From assembly GCF_958295425.1 (NCBI RefSeq), contig NC_081138.1:1198501-1262500 (forward strand): 64,000 nucleotides of DNA, given 5' to 3'. Below, piece after piece: positions 13,888-24,080 of this stretch; position 1 is the first letter of the stretch; each line of letters opens with the position of its first letter. The notes below the pieces were generated by a model that did no database searches, was not told the origin of the DNA, and saw only the letters and a program-made list of their open reading frames with translations. The translations under genes were made by a program, and so were the position numbers. This DNA comes from Solea solea. Taxonomy: Eukaryota > Chordata > Actinopteri > Pleuronectiformes > Soleidae.

Positions 13888-13920
13888 TATAGTATAGTAT
13901 AGTATAGTATAGTATAGTAT
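13888..13920. repeat. (TATAG)n pentanucleotide repeat
   Basis: 33 bp, about 6.6 perfect units of AGTAT. Confidence 0.96.
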
Positions 13921-14860
13921 GCACACCTGTGTGTTTTGATCAACTAAATGTACAGAACCTTCACTTTTAACCAGTTTTTTTTCTTCTTCTTCATATGAAA
14001 TTCAGCGTAAATGGTTTGAATCTTCTTTGGTAGCTGGAGCAGAGATAACTGTCTGTGCCAGGGCAGGATATCAACTGCAGCCCAGGTGTGGGTCACTGTC
14101 TTTACACAGCTCAAATACAAATAGTACGCTTTATAAGTCGCTCCTTTGGTGCCTAGTATATATCAAAGCAGCCACTAAAACTGTTAAGTATGTGTGGTGG
14201 GAGATGATTTAGTCTGGATTACAGAGACGGGTGTTAGAGTGGTGGTGTTAACTGTCTGCTGGCGTAATGAGAGTGTGAGCTGTCATAGACATGTGTGTAA
14301 TGGCTCCCTTGCCAACTGCCCGGTTCAGGCCCTGTGGGACAAAGCACAGACACATTACTTCTTTTGCTCCATCTCTAATTCTGCACAATTCTCTTCTTTC
14401 CCTCTCTGTGTTGTTGGACAGGGACCACGGCAGCCCTCTCATACCTTTAGTCTCTGTCTATTGCACTGATTGCAAATCGTACACATGTCGATACACACAC
14501 ACACACACACTCGTACGGAATCTCACTGAGCATGTGGGACTCAGGAGGGACATTTAGTGATTATATCCCATACGATGGCCTGCTCTATTCAGTGTACAGT
14601 GGGTTTCCCATGGGCAGTCAGTTGTACCCTCGGTGAAACGGGCAGCAACTTCTCAGTGGAGCAGGCAGAAGAGTCACACTCTAATGGAACATCTTTATCT
14701 CTCTGACAGCTGCAGGATACTGTAAGGACTGTGAGTTCACACTCGGCTTTCTTCTGGACACATCCTTCAAGTACAAGGTCACTTTACTCCTGTAGTTTCA
14801 CTGAATAAAATATTTCTCTTTTCTTTTTCTTCAGTGTCAAATTGGAGTATTAATATAGAC
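13921..14860. other. Non-coding spacer with a short CA tract
   Basis: Contains a pure (AC)9 tract at 14493-14510. Overlapping open frames of 60-91 codons around 14027-14557 are unrecognised. Nothing else is supported. Confidence 0.55.
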
Positions 14861-15303
14861 CAGGGGTGTCAAACTGGAGGACGGGGCCACATGTGGCCCT
14901 CCAATCGATTACATATGGCCCGCCCACCACACAGCTGAATATAAGACTAAATGTATTTGTCTGCAATATTTTTATAATAGTAATAAGACATTCGGTTGTA
15001 ATCATTGCGTTATTAAATGTATTAAACCCAACATTAAATTACATATATTAAAGCTGTTTTAATTACAGTTATCCTTGTTATTTGCATCATAAATGTGCTT
15101 TTAATGTGAAGTATACACCATTTTTTTTTCATCAAAACAACCACTTTTACTTCGCAATTCTGTCTAATATCATAATGAATATCTTATATTGCCCACTCGC
15201 TACTAAATAGTTGTTTTGTTCCACATTTTTTCTCTAGACCGGCCCCCTCTTGACCAGACTAGATGCTCATTGGCCCTCAGGTCATTTGAGTGTGACACCC
15301 CTG
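14861..15303. mobile_element. hAT-type non-autonomous element, CAGGGGTGTCA family, intact
   Basis: 443-bp element with perfect 11-bp terminal inverted repeats CAGGGGTGTCA / TGACACCCCTG. It is flanked by a perfect 8-bp duplication ATATAGAC at 14853-14860 and 15304-15311, the hAT signature. The left interior carries the GGCCACATGTGGCCC motif and the right interior GACCGGCCCCCTCTTGACC. It encodes no transposase. A second copy at 44902-45528 shares both ends and interior blocks but is interrupted by another element. Confidence 0.95.
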
Positions 15304-15311
15304 ATATAGAC

Positions 15312-16317
15312 ATAAATGTGGTTCAAAATCATTTCCTTATTGGTTATATATTGTTCTTACATTTATTTTCGGTCATATGACCTCCTCCCCTTTCCCTCTG
15401 TTCCTTGACAGTTTATAAGCATACATCCCTGGAGGCTTGTGGTTGTGACATTTCTTTCATTGGTCATTACTTCTCTTGTTTAAAGCATCCACATGTTGAC
15501 TTTAAAGAAATCCTATTGTGTCGGTGGATTGACAGTTGACCTTCACACCAGTTTGTGAAGACCTGACGAGACACATTGGGTCACCTTGGTGTCAGCATAT
15601 TAATAATAATCTGACAGAATTACCGAGAAGCAAATCATCTGCAGAGGCCAGAGTTAACGGTGTTTAAAGAGATGTTGCTGGTTCTCAGCTTGGCTGAGGC
15701 ACTTCCTGCAGATTCATTCATGGATTTCTCTGCTCAGTGTCTGTGATTCAACCACCAGGTGAGTCGTCGTGACTGTAAATGCTTACACTGACCCAGCAGG
15801 AATGTACAGCTGACTTATCAGTGCCAGAAAAAACTGGCCCTGAATGTGTGCTAAGAGGCGTGCTAATGCTATACATTTAAGCTTTAATAGACCACCTTTT
15901 GCCTTTAAGTGTATTATGATGATGATAAAATGGATGGCACCATGTAATGGTGATAGAAAAATGACACTATCCACTTTTATATTGATCCCCCATAAGGCTT
16001 GTTGTCACAGTTTTTTGTCATGGCGACCAAGACGGGCTTTACCATGAAAAGCTGCAAATCGATTGACAGCGAAAGGGAAGTGCGCAAGTATCCATTCCAT
16101 GTTGTTTCAGATCACTGACGACAGAAGCGTTCACAGAGGGGTCTTTACACCAACGCCAACTGTGCAGACAAGTTTGTATCCTGACCAGCGTATTACTGCT
16201 GTGTCTTTATGACACTAGAAATAATCACTAAAACATTGACCTGAGCCTCATGAGTCAATTGTGCGCCCTGGAGGTGAAGTTTCTGTTTGTTTGTCTTTAA
16301 CCTAAAAAGTGAATCAT
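15312..16317. other. Non-coding spacer
   Basis: No supported gene, RNA or repeat. Open frames reach 67 codons. Confidence 0.6.
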
Positions 16318-16420
16318 TGATTTTGTGGATGTAGGCTGGGGCACGTTTAGAGTTTGGTGAACTGTGAGAAAGTGAACGGCCTTGGCTGAGGTGTGTACTC
16401 TGTAGGTTTCATCTCTAGTT
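16318..16420 (+). repeat. Diverged dispersed repeat, copy B
   Basis: Shares TTTGGTG and the roughly 27-bp block around 16366-16394 with the minus-strand copy at 13514-13640. Outside this core the two diverge, so it is an old repeat of uncertain class. Confidence 0.5.
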
Positions 16421-17089
16421 TCGGTTTTGAATAACTTAATAAAAATTAGAACAACATACATAAAATGAGCTTTGTTGCACCTCACTGTATGACACACATT
16501 TAGCATTATAACTTTGTTGTGAAAAAGGCCTCAATGGAACTTAATTTTAGTGGTGAAATGTTTCCAAAAATGTATACAATTACATTTACTGATTGATGTA
16601 ACATATACATTATGGACTGTATCATTGTGCGCTGTTGTCAGGTTTTCTCTTGGAGTCAGTGTTTCCTTTTCATATTGATCTCTGAGAATACGAGTGATAA
16701 ATAAGCATTTTAAAGGGAGGGTGAGGAAAGATGAGCTCATAGATGGAGGGATCTCTTCTAAACCTGAGCTCACCTGCTTCTCAGCCTCTTTCCCCACATT
16801 AACAATCCACTGTTGAAATACATGGTGGACGTGTTTGATACCAAACGACTTCCTCATTACCTCCCTCCCTCTCAGCTGGTCGATGTTTTTGGAAGAACTA
16901 CAGCGACATCTGCATGTGCCATGGTTACAAAGCGCCAGGATTGTACCCAACCACTTCACTGGGTTTTTTCCTGCCAGCCTGCTACCCAGCTGCCCCGCCT
17001 CCGTGCCCCTGCGGCACTCATCGCTCAAATTACTAAACATGGCTAATTGTGTGAGGCGTGAAGCTCACTTCATTTGAATATTCTTGCTC
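16421..17089. other. Non-coding, possibly conserved near its right end
   Basis: A 169-codon minus-strand open frame (16531-17040) spans this stretch but has no recognisable domain and no clear splice context. Around 17020-17080 the motifs CTAAACATGGCTAATTGTGT and CATTTGAATATTC resemble conserved non-coding sequence. Confidence 0.4.
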
Positions 17090-17137
17090 GGGGGGGGCTG
17101 AGGGAGGTAGGGGGAGGTGTGTGGGGGGGGGGGGGGG
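17090..17137. repeat. G-rich tract with a 15-G homopolymer
   Basis: Runs of G8 (about 17090-17097), GGGAGG, GGGGG and G15 (17123-17137) on the plus strand satisfy the G-quadruplex pattern of four G3+ runs. The homopolymer length is prone to sequencing error. Confidence 0.85.
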
Positions 17138-18000
17138 TGCCTTGCAGTAGGGAATTAAGCAAGGATGTCTTAAAAGGGGAGGATCCGCAATTAGAAACAC
17201 AGTTCTCTGTGGGGTAACATTTTTACCTCAGAATACCTATTTTCCAAAAGGTTATTATTGTACTATATTGTTTTTTGTGAGAGCACTTTTTTTTCCAGTT
17301 AAGCTGAATTTTGAATTAAACTTCCTCCTCTCACCAGAAGTGTGCAAACTGTTGAATTATGGTGTGTGTGTGTGTCAGGTTATAATTTAACCATAATTAT
17401 GTGAAATATTATTGGCCTGGTTCCAAAGGTTTGACTGTGGGCGATGGTAACGGTGTGTTTATGTGAGGAATAGCTTGAGGCAGTTTTTGTTGCTTTCTGA
17501 AGGGACGACATGGGACATGTATTAAAATCGAGTCACAGTATTTTGGTATTTCCACCAACTCAGACGGTTTAAAGTCTCCTGGTCACTTTGCTTGCACTTA
17601 GACTGGCACACACGTTCATTCTCATTTATTCTCTAACCTTAACGCTCACAAAACGAAGGGTGATGTGTTATTTCTCTATTCACAATTTCACAGTCGCATG
17701 CAAATATTTCAGAATCTGAAAACGCAATTATCAAAATTTCCATTCCATTAACAAATCGGCAAACATCTATTAGCTCTCCATGAACAGACGGACGTTCAGT
17801 GTATGTGAGATGGCTTCTTGCACAGATTAATCTGTGTCGGAAAGGTTGAGCGCACGGGCTTTTTTAATTAATGCTGAATTCAACGAATTGGCAGGTTGCC
17901 AGAAATCTCAGCACACATCTCTGAAGATTGTCGTCGTATAATGAGTCGCTATTTTTTCTTTCTATTTTATGCTTTTCCGTTTCCACTCCCTTGCTCTCCG
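17138..18000. other. Non-coding spacer entering the AT-motif-rich domain
   Basis: From about 17640 onward CpG-containing AT-rich motifs (TTAATTAATGCTGAATTC, AACAAATCGG) become frequent. No gene is seen. Confidence 0.45.
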
Positions 18001-18310
18001 CTGCCATTTGCCCATGTGCCTTAGTGATTTAATGATATGCAAATGAAATATGCATAAAACCATTCTGCTGTAGGATGATTAAGCACAGAGGACATTAGCC
18101 AGTGCCCGCCACAGTGTCTGTTGTTTCTCTGCATTCCGCTTCGGCTAGGCGCCAACAACACCACTCTGATAGAGATCAATGCTGCTAATGTACTAATCAT
18201 TTCAACGAAACAAATTATATCCAGCATGAGAGAAATAAGATTCCAGGAAGGCTTCCTCCAGCTGCAGTTTTTGTAAGATCCACAACCAGGAAAGGCAGAT
18301 GTCTTCATAC
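18001..18310. promoter_or_regulatory. Candidate conserved non-coding element with POU octamer
   Basis: Contains the octamer ATGCAAAT at 18037-18044, a second TATGCAT nearby, and homeodomain-type TTAGTGATTTAATGAT and CTAATCATTT blocks. Such clusters typify developmental enhancers. Conservation was not tested. Confidence 0.35.
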
Positions 18311-18471
18311 TTGAGAGTTGCTGCTCCAGAGAGCAGAGACCAGGTTTTCCGAGAGCACTTGAACATCACTGGCAATGCTGGAGATTTTCTCTGCTTGTTT
18401 GTGAATACTGTGGCATTATTTGACTACTGGCATATAACGAAGGAAGAAAAATATCCTGCATTCTGGCTTTC

Positions 18472-18472
18472 C

Positions 18473-18503
<31 letters not shown>

Positions 18504-18510
18504 TCTCTCG

Positions 18511-18542
<32 letters not shown>

Positions 18543-18578
18543 GTCACACACACACACACACACACATACTCACACACT
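18472..18578. repeat. Compound (CT)n-(CA)n microsatellite
   Basis: CT blocks at about 18473-18541 with small interruptions, followed by CA blocks to about 18578. They generate Leu-Ser and Arg-Glu artefact open frames. Confidence 0.96.
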
Positions 18579-18649
18579 CCACCCCCCTTTCCATCCTGCT
18601 GTCTCGTGCGAGCTCTTTTTGTAATCCATTTGTGTAATGAAGATGCTTC

Positions 18650-19110
18650 ACAATTAACATCCCCCATGGAATTAAATAAAGGGTGATTATCCAAAGTTCA
18701 TTAGGTCCGAAAGATTAGAATATCCACGCGCTCCGCTTGATGAATGCGGGGAAAAAAATACGACGCTAATCACAAAATGAAATTGTCGGATTTGTTGCGA
18801 TTTTAATTATCGCGTTGGAGATGCCCTTAAAGATGCCATCTTTAGCGTCCTTCCGTGGCGGTGGTACAGCCAGATTCAGACATCTTGGTAGTGCCATGGT
18901 TCGAGAGCAAGCACAAAGATGTTATAATCCCTTCCTTTAGATGACTTCCTTAATTATTCATATTGCACAACCATGCTTGTCCAAAAAAAGGAAAAAAAAA
19001 AGAAAAGAAAACAGTAATTGTTGGCTGCCAGTTGATTAATATCCGTGCGCTTTTAATTACCGCTTTAATTCCGCCTTTGCATATTAATGAAAATAAACTT
19101 GATTAAAGCC
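18650..19110. promoter_or_regulatory. Candidate conserved non-coding block
   Basis: Dense in homeodomain- and POU-like words: AATTAAATAAAG, TTTTAATTATCGCG, CTTAATTATTCATATTGC, TTTTAATTACCGC and TTTGCATATTAATGA, interspersed with CpGs unusual for neutral AT-rich fish DNA. It leads directly into the candidate exon at 19131. The evidence is motif-based only. Confidence 0.4.
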
Positions 19111-19130
19111 TCCGTTGTGTATCTTTGCAG

Positions 19131-19238
19131 CGGTGCCCATCCTTTGGCGCAGTGCCCAATGCCAGCGCACCTTGCGGGAACCACGGATGTGTTCGTCCAG
19201 ACCCGGAGAGGACACCAAACTGCAACTCAGACCCGTTG
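19131..19238 (+). other. Candidate 108-nt internal exon
   Basis: Preceded by GTGTATCTTTGCAG, a consensus acceptor, and followed by GTGAGT, the ideal donor. It is GC-rich against AT-rich flanks and exactly 36 codons long. All three frames are open within it; frame 1 gives a Cys-rich peptide (RCPSFGAVPNASAPCGNHGC, then four arginine/proline-rich segments ending CNSDPL), and the frame starting at the third base gives VPILWRSAQCQRTL and so on. In frame 3 the junction with the 20303 exon would create TGA. I recognise neither reading, so it may be a coding exon, a 5' UTR exon or a lncRNA exon. The next candidate exon lies 1064 bp downstream. Confidence 0.4.
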
Positions 19239-20302
19239 GTGAGTCTGTGGTGCATCTGTTTATGACGGCGCAGGAGGGGAAAGCCTGAAAGGGTGGAGTT
19301 TGTTCATTTCTTTTGGATGGTTGGCAAGAAGGGGGCAAAAAAAAGTCATGCAGATCTAGGGTGTGGGTGCAGAGGATGTAATGAGTTCCCACGGCCTCAC
19401 TACCCCCAGTTTAGTTGCAGGCAGGCCAGCACCCTCCCCCCTCGGTGTCTCTTGAACTTGTGTTCCCTCCTTCCTGTGCCTTCTGTGCCCATTCCACTTG
19501 GTTCCTGTTGTGTCCGCATCCCCCCTCTCTCTCTCGGCTCTGATGCTGCTGGATTCATACTGTAGTAAGCCTATAGCAATTCAAGTCTACGACGATTGCT
19601 ATGAATATTGATGACTTTATGATCTTTCTTTATGACTTAGAAAAATCTCCAAGCTGTCCCTGTCAAGGAAAGTAATGTGACAGGAAAAAAACAGGATGTA
19701 ATTAATTTTGTGACCGAAATCCACTCTGTCCTTTGAATGTTATTTGTTTTGGCAGCTCATTAGTATTCATTGTCATGTTTGCATTTTTTTGCACTGTCTT
19801 TTGTGTCTGTGACATTGTAAACAGCTGCTGTAGAGCTTCAGGCACAGTCCCTCAGGTCCCCCCCCCATCCCTCATGACGGCAGACGCGCAGGCGATTGGC
19901 AGGTTGGCAGCGTCTGTTGCAGCAGACATTCACTGTGGCAGTCAGCCAGTGCAGTAACACAAATGTCACTTTCCACTGGTGAAAATGGGGGTAAAGTGGG
20001 AAGGGAGCTGGCATTAGCTTCACACCCTTTACTAACACTTTTGTCTCGTTTCGTCCTGGTTTCTGTTGTTTTATCCCCATTATGAATTCTTTTGTTGATC
20101 GCTCAATTAATTCCGTTGAGTATGTCACCCTAATTAACGAAGTAAATGTTTCACTAATTAGTCCTATCAGATCCCGCAACGTCTCCATTTGTTCTTTTCT
20201 CCTCTTTTTTTTGCCAACGGATGTGTAAAGCGTGTCCGATCGCGTCACTTTGGCTTAATTGTTGTACGTATCCGTCGTCCTTCGCCCGTGTTTTCGCTCC
20301 AG
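19239..20302. other. Putative intron between two exon candidates, with AT-motif blocks
   Basis: Contains a pyrimidine-rich stretch (19400-19530) and, at 20090-20180, clustered CTCAATTAATTCCG, CCTAATTAACGAAG and CACTAATTAGTCC motifs resembling homeodomain sites. Open frames of 74-136 codons here look like chance. Confidence 0.4.
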
Positions 20303-20344
20303 ATGCCATCACGTTCCCACTGGCACATCACTGGAGACCTGCAG
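20303..20344 (+). other. Candidate 42-nt exon
   Basis: The acceptor tract CGTGTTTTCGCTCCAG precedes ATGCCATCACG, and the segment ends CTGCAG followed by GTACCA, a plausible donor. It is 14 whole codons with no stop in the frame starting at ATG (MPSRSHWHITGDLQ), so it joins in phase with frame 1 of the 19131-19238 exon. Together they would form 50 open codons. The product is unknown and a non-coding role is equally possible. Confidence 0.3.
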
Positions 20345-20532
20345 GTACCAAAGTATTACTCCTCAGGCCTCCTCCAAAGCAATGACTTTCACCCATGTCT
20401 ATAAATACCAACTGTGAGTTTTAAATGGCAATTGTCATCTTCCAAGGGTTTGTCCTTCACTGCTAACAGAGTTGGCATGGCGTCTTCTGCCCTGCAGGCT
20501 GGCTGCCTGGCACAGAGTTGTAGCACTGATTG

Positions 20533-20573
20533 TGAGAGAGAGGGAGGGAGAGAGAGTGTGTGTGTGTGTGTGG
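20533..20573. repeat. (GA)n-(TG)n compound microsatellite
   Basis: GAGAGAGGGAGGGAGAGAGA followed by a (TG) run, about 41 bp. Confidence 0.93.
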
Positions 20574-21800
20574 GAGGGGCTTCCATTTGTGCCACTGCCC
20601 CCCCCTCCCCCCCAGTTATCAACTGAACAGCAAAGCAGCCCAAAGTTTCTTGTTTTTTTAGATTTTCCACCTCCTCCTTAAATCCCATGTGACGCTGCAT
20701 CCTTTTCCTGCTCCCGTGCATACGGCACCCATCGCTGTTGGTTTCACTTCCTGTCTCACGTCTTCTGTGATTTGCTGTGTCTTTAAAATTGTGTGTATCC
20801 TCAACATCATGTATCTGAAGCTCCCAGAACAGCTCCCAGAATTTTTCCAGATGTAGGTCCCATCTTGATCAGCTGATGCTCCCTTGTCCTACAAGACTCT
20901 TCTTCTGATGTGGAGGATGAATGTGTGTCCAGAGACTAATATCCTCACTCCAACCTCCAGTATTTAGTATAAGGCAGCCCAATATCCACAAAAAGGACAC
21001 AAAAAACAAACGAGATCCAGCATCACTGTAAAGCTGAGAATTCTTCCAGAATGACGGGTGGACCCTTCTGTCTCCCGGGCTGCATCTAACCACCGAACAC
21101 AAGTCCGCCTTGGTCCTACCACTGAATGGATGGCACCGTGCCAACTTCTCTCTGCCATCAACCGCATTCGCTCGTTGTTTCCCTTATTTGCCCACCCCCT
21201 TTCTCTCCGAGTCCCCCTCTCACCCACCCTCCTCCTCTTTCTAGCATTCCTTCCACGTGCCCATCACACCCACCTCTCATTGCCCTCTTTACATTAATTA
21301 ACATTTCGGTTAATTGATTCTAAAAGATGACTTCTTCTCGCCGCTCTTGTGCGCTGGTTGGCGAGTTGTATTGCACCCTGCCGCGTTCCCTCTGTGCCTG
21401 GCACTAGCTGGACCTGCTTTGCCCGTCCTCTGCACTGGTCCTGGATGGTAAAAGGAAAAAAGCAGGAGCTCCATTTTTGTGCAACAGAACCAGGGTGAGC
21501 TGTGTCGGTATATGACACAGTGGCTGCTTCTCTGTATCCACATGTAGCAAATGGAAGTTGATGTTGCCGACTGATTCCACTGCAAGTCCTCCCTCTGCCA
21601 CCTTTCATCTCTTTTTTCTCGTGTCTCTCTCTTTCAATGCATCTGTTTGTCAATGTCTTCAATTGTGTAATAATTACTCATCCGATTCTTTAAAGCTGCG
21701 CATTTCACCGTCCGAGTTACGGCTACTTTTGTGGCTTCGGTATGAGAAGCGTAACGGGTTGTAAACAAATGACTGTATATTTGGACATTTTTGACAAAGC
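20574..21800. other. Non-coding spacer, pyrimidine-rich in places
   Basis: C- and CT-rich stretches (20600-20615 and 21180-21290) yield proline- and leucine-rich artefact frames. A minus-strand frame of 122 codons (21294-21662) is unrecognised. No gene is called. Confidence 0.5.
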
Positions 21801-21823
21801 CGTGTGTGTGTGTGCGCGCGCGC
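21801..21823. repeat. Alternating (GT)n-(GC)n tract
   Basis: 23 bp of strictly alternating pyrimidine-purine, CGTGTGTGTG then CGCGCGCGC, the class of sequence with the highest Z-DNA propensity. It sits just upstream of an AT-motif-rich block. Confidence 0.9.
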
Positions 21824-22260
21824 TAATTACCCCTCGTCTCTTTTGTCATTATCATTTTGCATATTCTATTAAATGATTATCTTAGCCACATCTGCCTCTT
21901 TCTCCCCTTGCGGAGCGTTTTATTGTGGTCTCTTGGCACGGCGCTGATAAGGTTAAAAGAGAGCGACAGAAATAGTTTAATTATTTAATAAAATCCCCCT
22001 CCCTCAGAAAAGGTTATGCCCACTGCTCTTAATTAGTAATGCAGCAGCTCGCTAAAGTCGAGACAGACTATAGTAATTAAGAGAGACATTTATGAATCTC
22101 GCAAATGTTGCGATTTCGATGTAACTGTGTATCCGACCTCCCTCGCTGTCTTATCTTTGTGTGAACTGTGTCCCTGTATACATTTAATGTCTCACAGATT
22201 TACCATCTTTAATGATAATTAAAGAAATGTTGTTAACGAAGAGCAGTGGTGAATCGCTTC
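21824..22260. promoter_or_regulatory. Candidate conserved non-coding block
   Basis: Contains TTTTGCATATTCTATTAAAT, AATGATTATCTTAGCC, GTTTAATTATTTAATAAAAT, CTCTTAATTAGTAATGCAGC, AGTAATTAAGAG and TTTAATGATAATTAAAG. These recurrent homeodomain cores with preserved CpGs suggest enhancer sequence. Not tested by alignment. Confidence 0.4.
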
Positions 22261-22369
22261 GTGAGGCACGGACACGCGTTTCTGCCCTGTTTTATATCTT
22301 CTTAATTTTTGTTTTTTTGTCATTAAATAAAAACCAACAACTGGCCAATTGACGCAACAAGAGGAATCC

Positions 22370-22422
22370 ATTATGCAAATGTCCTGTATTTGCATAATGT
22401 CTTATGCCAGGAATATGCAAAT
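22370..22422. promoter_or_regulatory. Palindromic POU octamer cluster
   Basis: A perfect 11-bp inverted repeat, ATTATGCAAAT (22370-22380) and ATTTGCATAAT (22388-22398), separated by the 7-bp GTCCTGT, contains two canonical POU octamers head to head. A third octamer ATGCAAAT lies at 22415-22422. POU-family factors (Oct1, Oct4, Brn types) bind this word and can dimerise on paired sites. The perfect symmetry and the third site argue against chance, but binding is inferred. Confidence 0.6.
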
Positions 22423-22881
22423 GTAGCGTATAATTTACGACCGCCCGTGTCTGTCTCATAGTGTTCCCATAACTTACAAAGAGTTTTTTTCCTCCTCCTC
22501 TTTCCTCCCATCCAAGCTGGCACGACGTGCTCCACACTCTCACACCAGACCCACGCTAAACAAGCACATCCACAAAAGAGGTTGCTGGCTGGGTACGATG
22601 ACTGGGTGGGAAAAACTTGTCTGGCAGACTGGGGGATAAGGAGGCAAGCGAAGGGAAGGGAGGGGAGGGAGCGGGTGGCACAGAAGGAAACTACAAAGGC
22701 TCTGTAGCAGATGTTAATTCTCTAAAACAACGCGAAACTAAATTAAACGTCAGACAAAAACAATGGAGGGAGATTTGGGCCGGGCAGAGCGACATTGATT
22801 TCTGACTTTTCTTTTTGTCTTGTTGTAAGCGTTTTGGTTGTGCGCTCTTTTGTTCTTCTTTGATGCCTGTTTTTGAATTTC
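22423..22881. other. Non-coding, no recognised feature
   Basis: A purine-rich stretch (GGGAAGGGAGGGGAGGGAGC near 22655-22675) is the only notable composition. A 62-codon frame over it is an artefact. Confidence 0.5.
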
Positions 22882-22902
22882 TTTTTTTTTTTTTTTTTTT
22901 TT
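22882..22902. repeat. T21 homopolymer
   Basis: An uninterrupted run of 21 T read on the plus strand. Its length is likely imprecise. Confidence 0.9.
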
Positions 22903-23859
22903 CGTGTCATTGGAGCTGGCAGCTTTTTCCTCTTGTGGAAGATTTTCTCATGAGTCAGTTGGATGAAGGCAGCTGAGTGCAGGGTGGGATGGAGAGGAGA
23001 GAGAAACACAGGAGAGAGAGGTGTGTCTCATGGCATGTGCGTGTGTGGACTTCAGACACTTGGATGCCACCACTCTACCCAGCTAAGCCCAGCACTGAGC
23101 ATCCAGGCTGTATCCAAGGAGACTGGGACCAGATACAGACTGATGTGTGCTATAAATTGCACGCCAGTAATTTGGGCTTCTCATTCCCCAGCAGGATTCT
23201 GTTTGCTGCAATTATTCCATTACGGCTCGTTTGTGATGATTGGCCTGCGTCGCGTAGTTGATGTAAGGCTAATGGCTTCAGAGACAGATCTGCATTGTTG
23301 TGGAGTAAAGAAGCCACGCGGGACTGCGCTGGAGAAAAGGCTTCAACCACTGCAATCCAATTCATTGAGGACATGTTGGAAAAACTTTGTTTTCCTGAAT
23401 TCCTCCTCAGGGCCTGTTTTCACAGAAATGCCAGGGCTTTGTGTCGTCACGTTCCTGCATCAGGAGGAAGATTTTCTCTGTTTCCTCACATACTTGGACA
23501 GTGCCACTAAGGTGTTTGTGCCAAGAATGGCCTGTCGTACACAAACACCCTGAGTGTTCTGCCTTTCCCTGAGCCTGCAGGGGCATCTGGTCCCTTTCTT
23601 GTTGGACAGTGTCTTTATAGCAGCAGGCATTTGACTGTGTGTGTGTGTGTGTGCAAAGGCACGTGTTTATGAGAAGCAGAAAGGGACAAAGGGAGGCTGC
23701 ATTATGTAAGTCAGCATGACGCGTCTTTAAACATACGCACACAGACACACGCTTTATTGCTGTAGCAGGACTTTGGATTGTAAGACGGAACGAGGACCGC
23801 TCTCTGTTGTTTTCTCTCTTCTGTTGCGTCGCTAATTCCAAATCGGACCTTTCCTAATT
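22903..23859. other. Non-coding stretch holding the longest open frame of the window
   Basis: The plus-strand frame 22963-23553 has 196 codons but no recognisable domain, signal peptide or repeat. A second frame overlaps it (22977-23261). At 23140-23300 the DNA looks like conserved non-coding sequence (AATTTGGGCTTCTCATT, CTGCAATTATTCCATTACGG). A TG tract lies at 23636-23652. I treat the frame as chance or a by-product of conservation. Confidence 0.4.
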
Positions 23860-24080
23860 ACAATGTGGAGATCATCCGCATTTGCATTTTTATGCATGCG
23901 TTCCATTTATAAAAAAAGAGGCTTTGAGATTGTCGGGATTAATTTTCTGCATGTGTGGTATTCGTGCGAGCAATTATTTTTTTTAAATTAGCTCTTAACT
24001 GGTGTCTTATTATACTGCACGTACCTTTGATTATCGCTAATTAATCTCTCGTTTAGATGTGGAATTCTATGTCAGGATAT
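23860..24080. promoter_or_regulatory. Candidate conserved non-coding block with octamer-like sites
   Basis: Contains GCATTTGCATTTTTATGCAT, TTTCCTAATTACAATG, GGGATTAATTTTCTGC and TCGCTAATTAATCTC. This is the right edge of the AT-motif-rich domain that begins near 18000. Confidence 0.4.

Noticed and set aside
16531..17040. 169-codon minus-strand open frame
   Set aside because: No recognisable motif; Cys and Lys are scattered without pattern and no promoter or splice signals were found.
22963..23553. Longest open frame (196 codons, plus strand)
   Set aside because: No domain, signal or homologous feel, an overlapping alternative frame, and no splice or promoter context. Long chance frames are expected in 64 kb.
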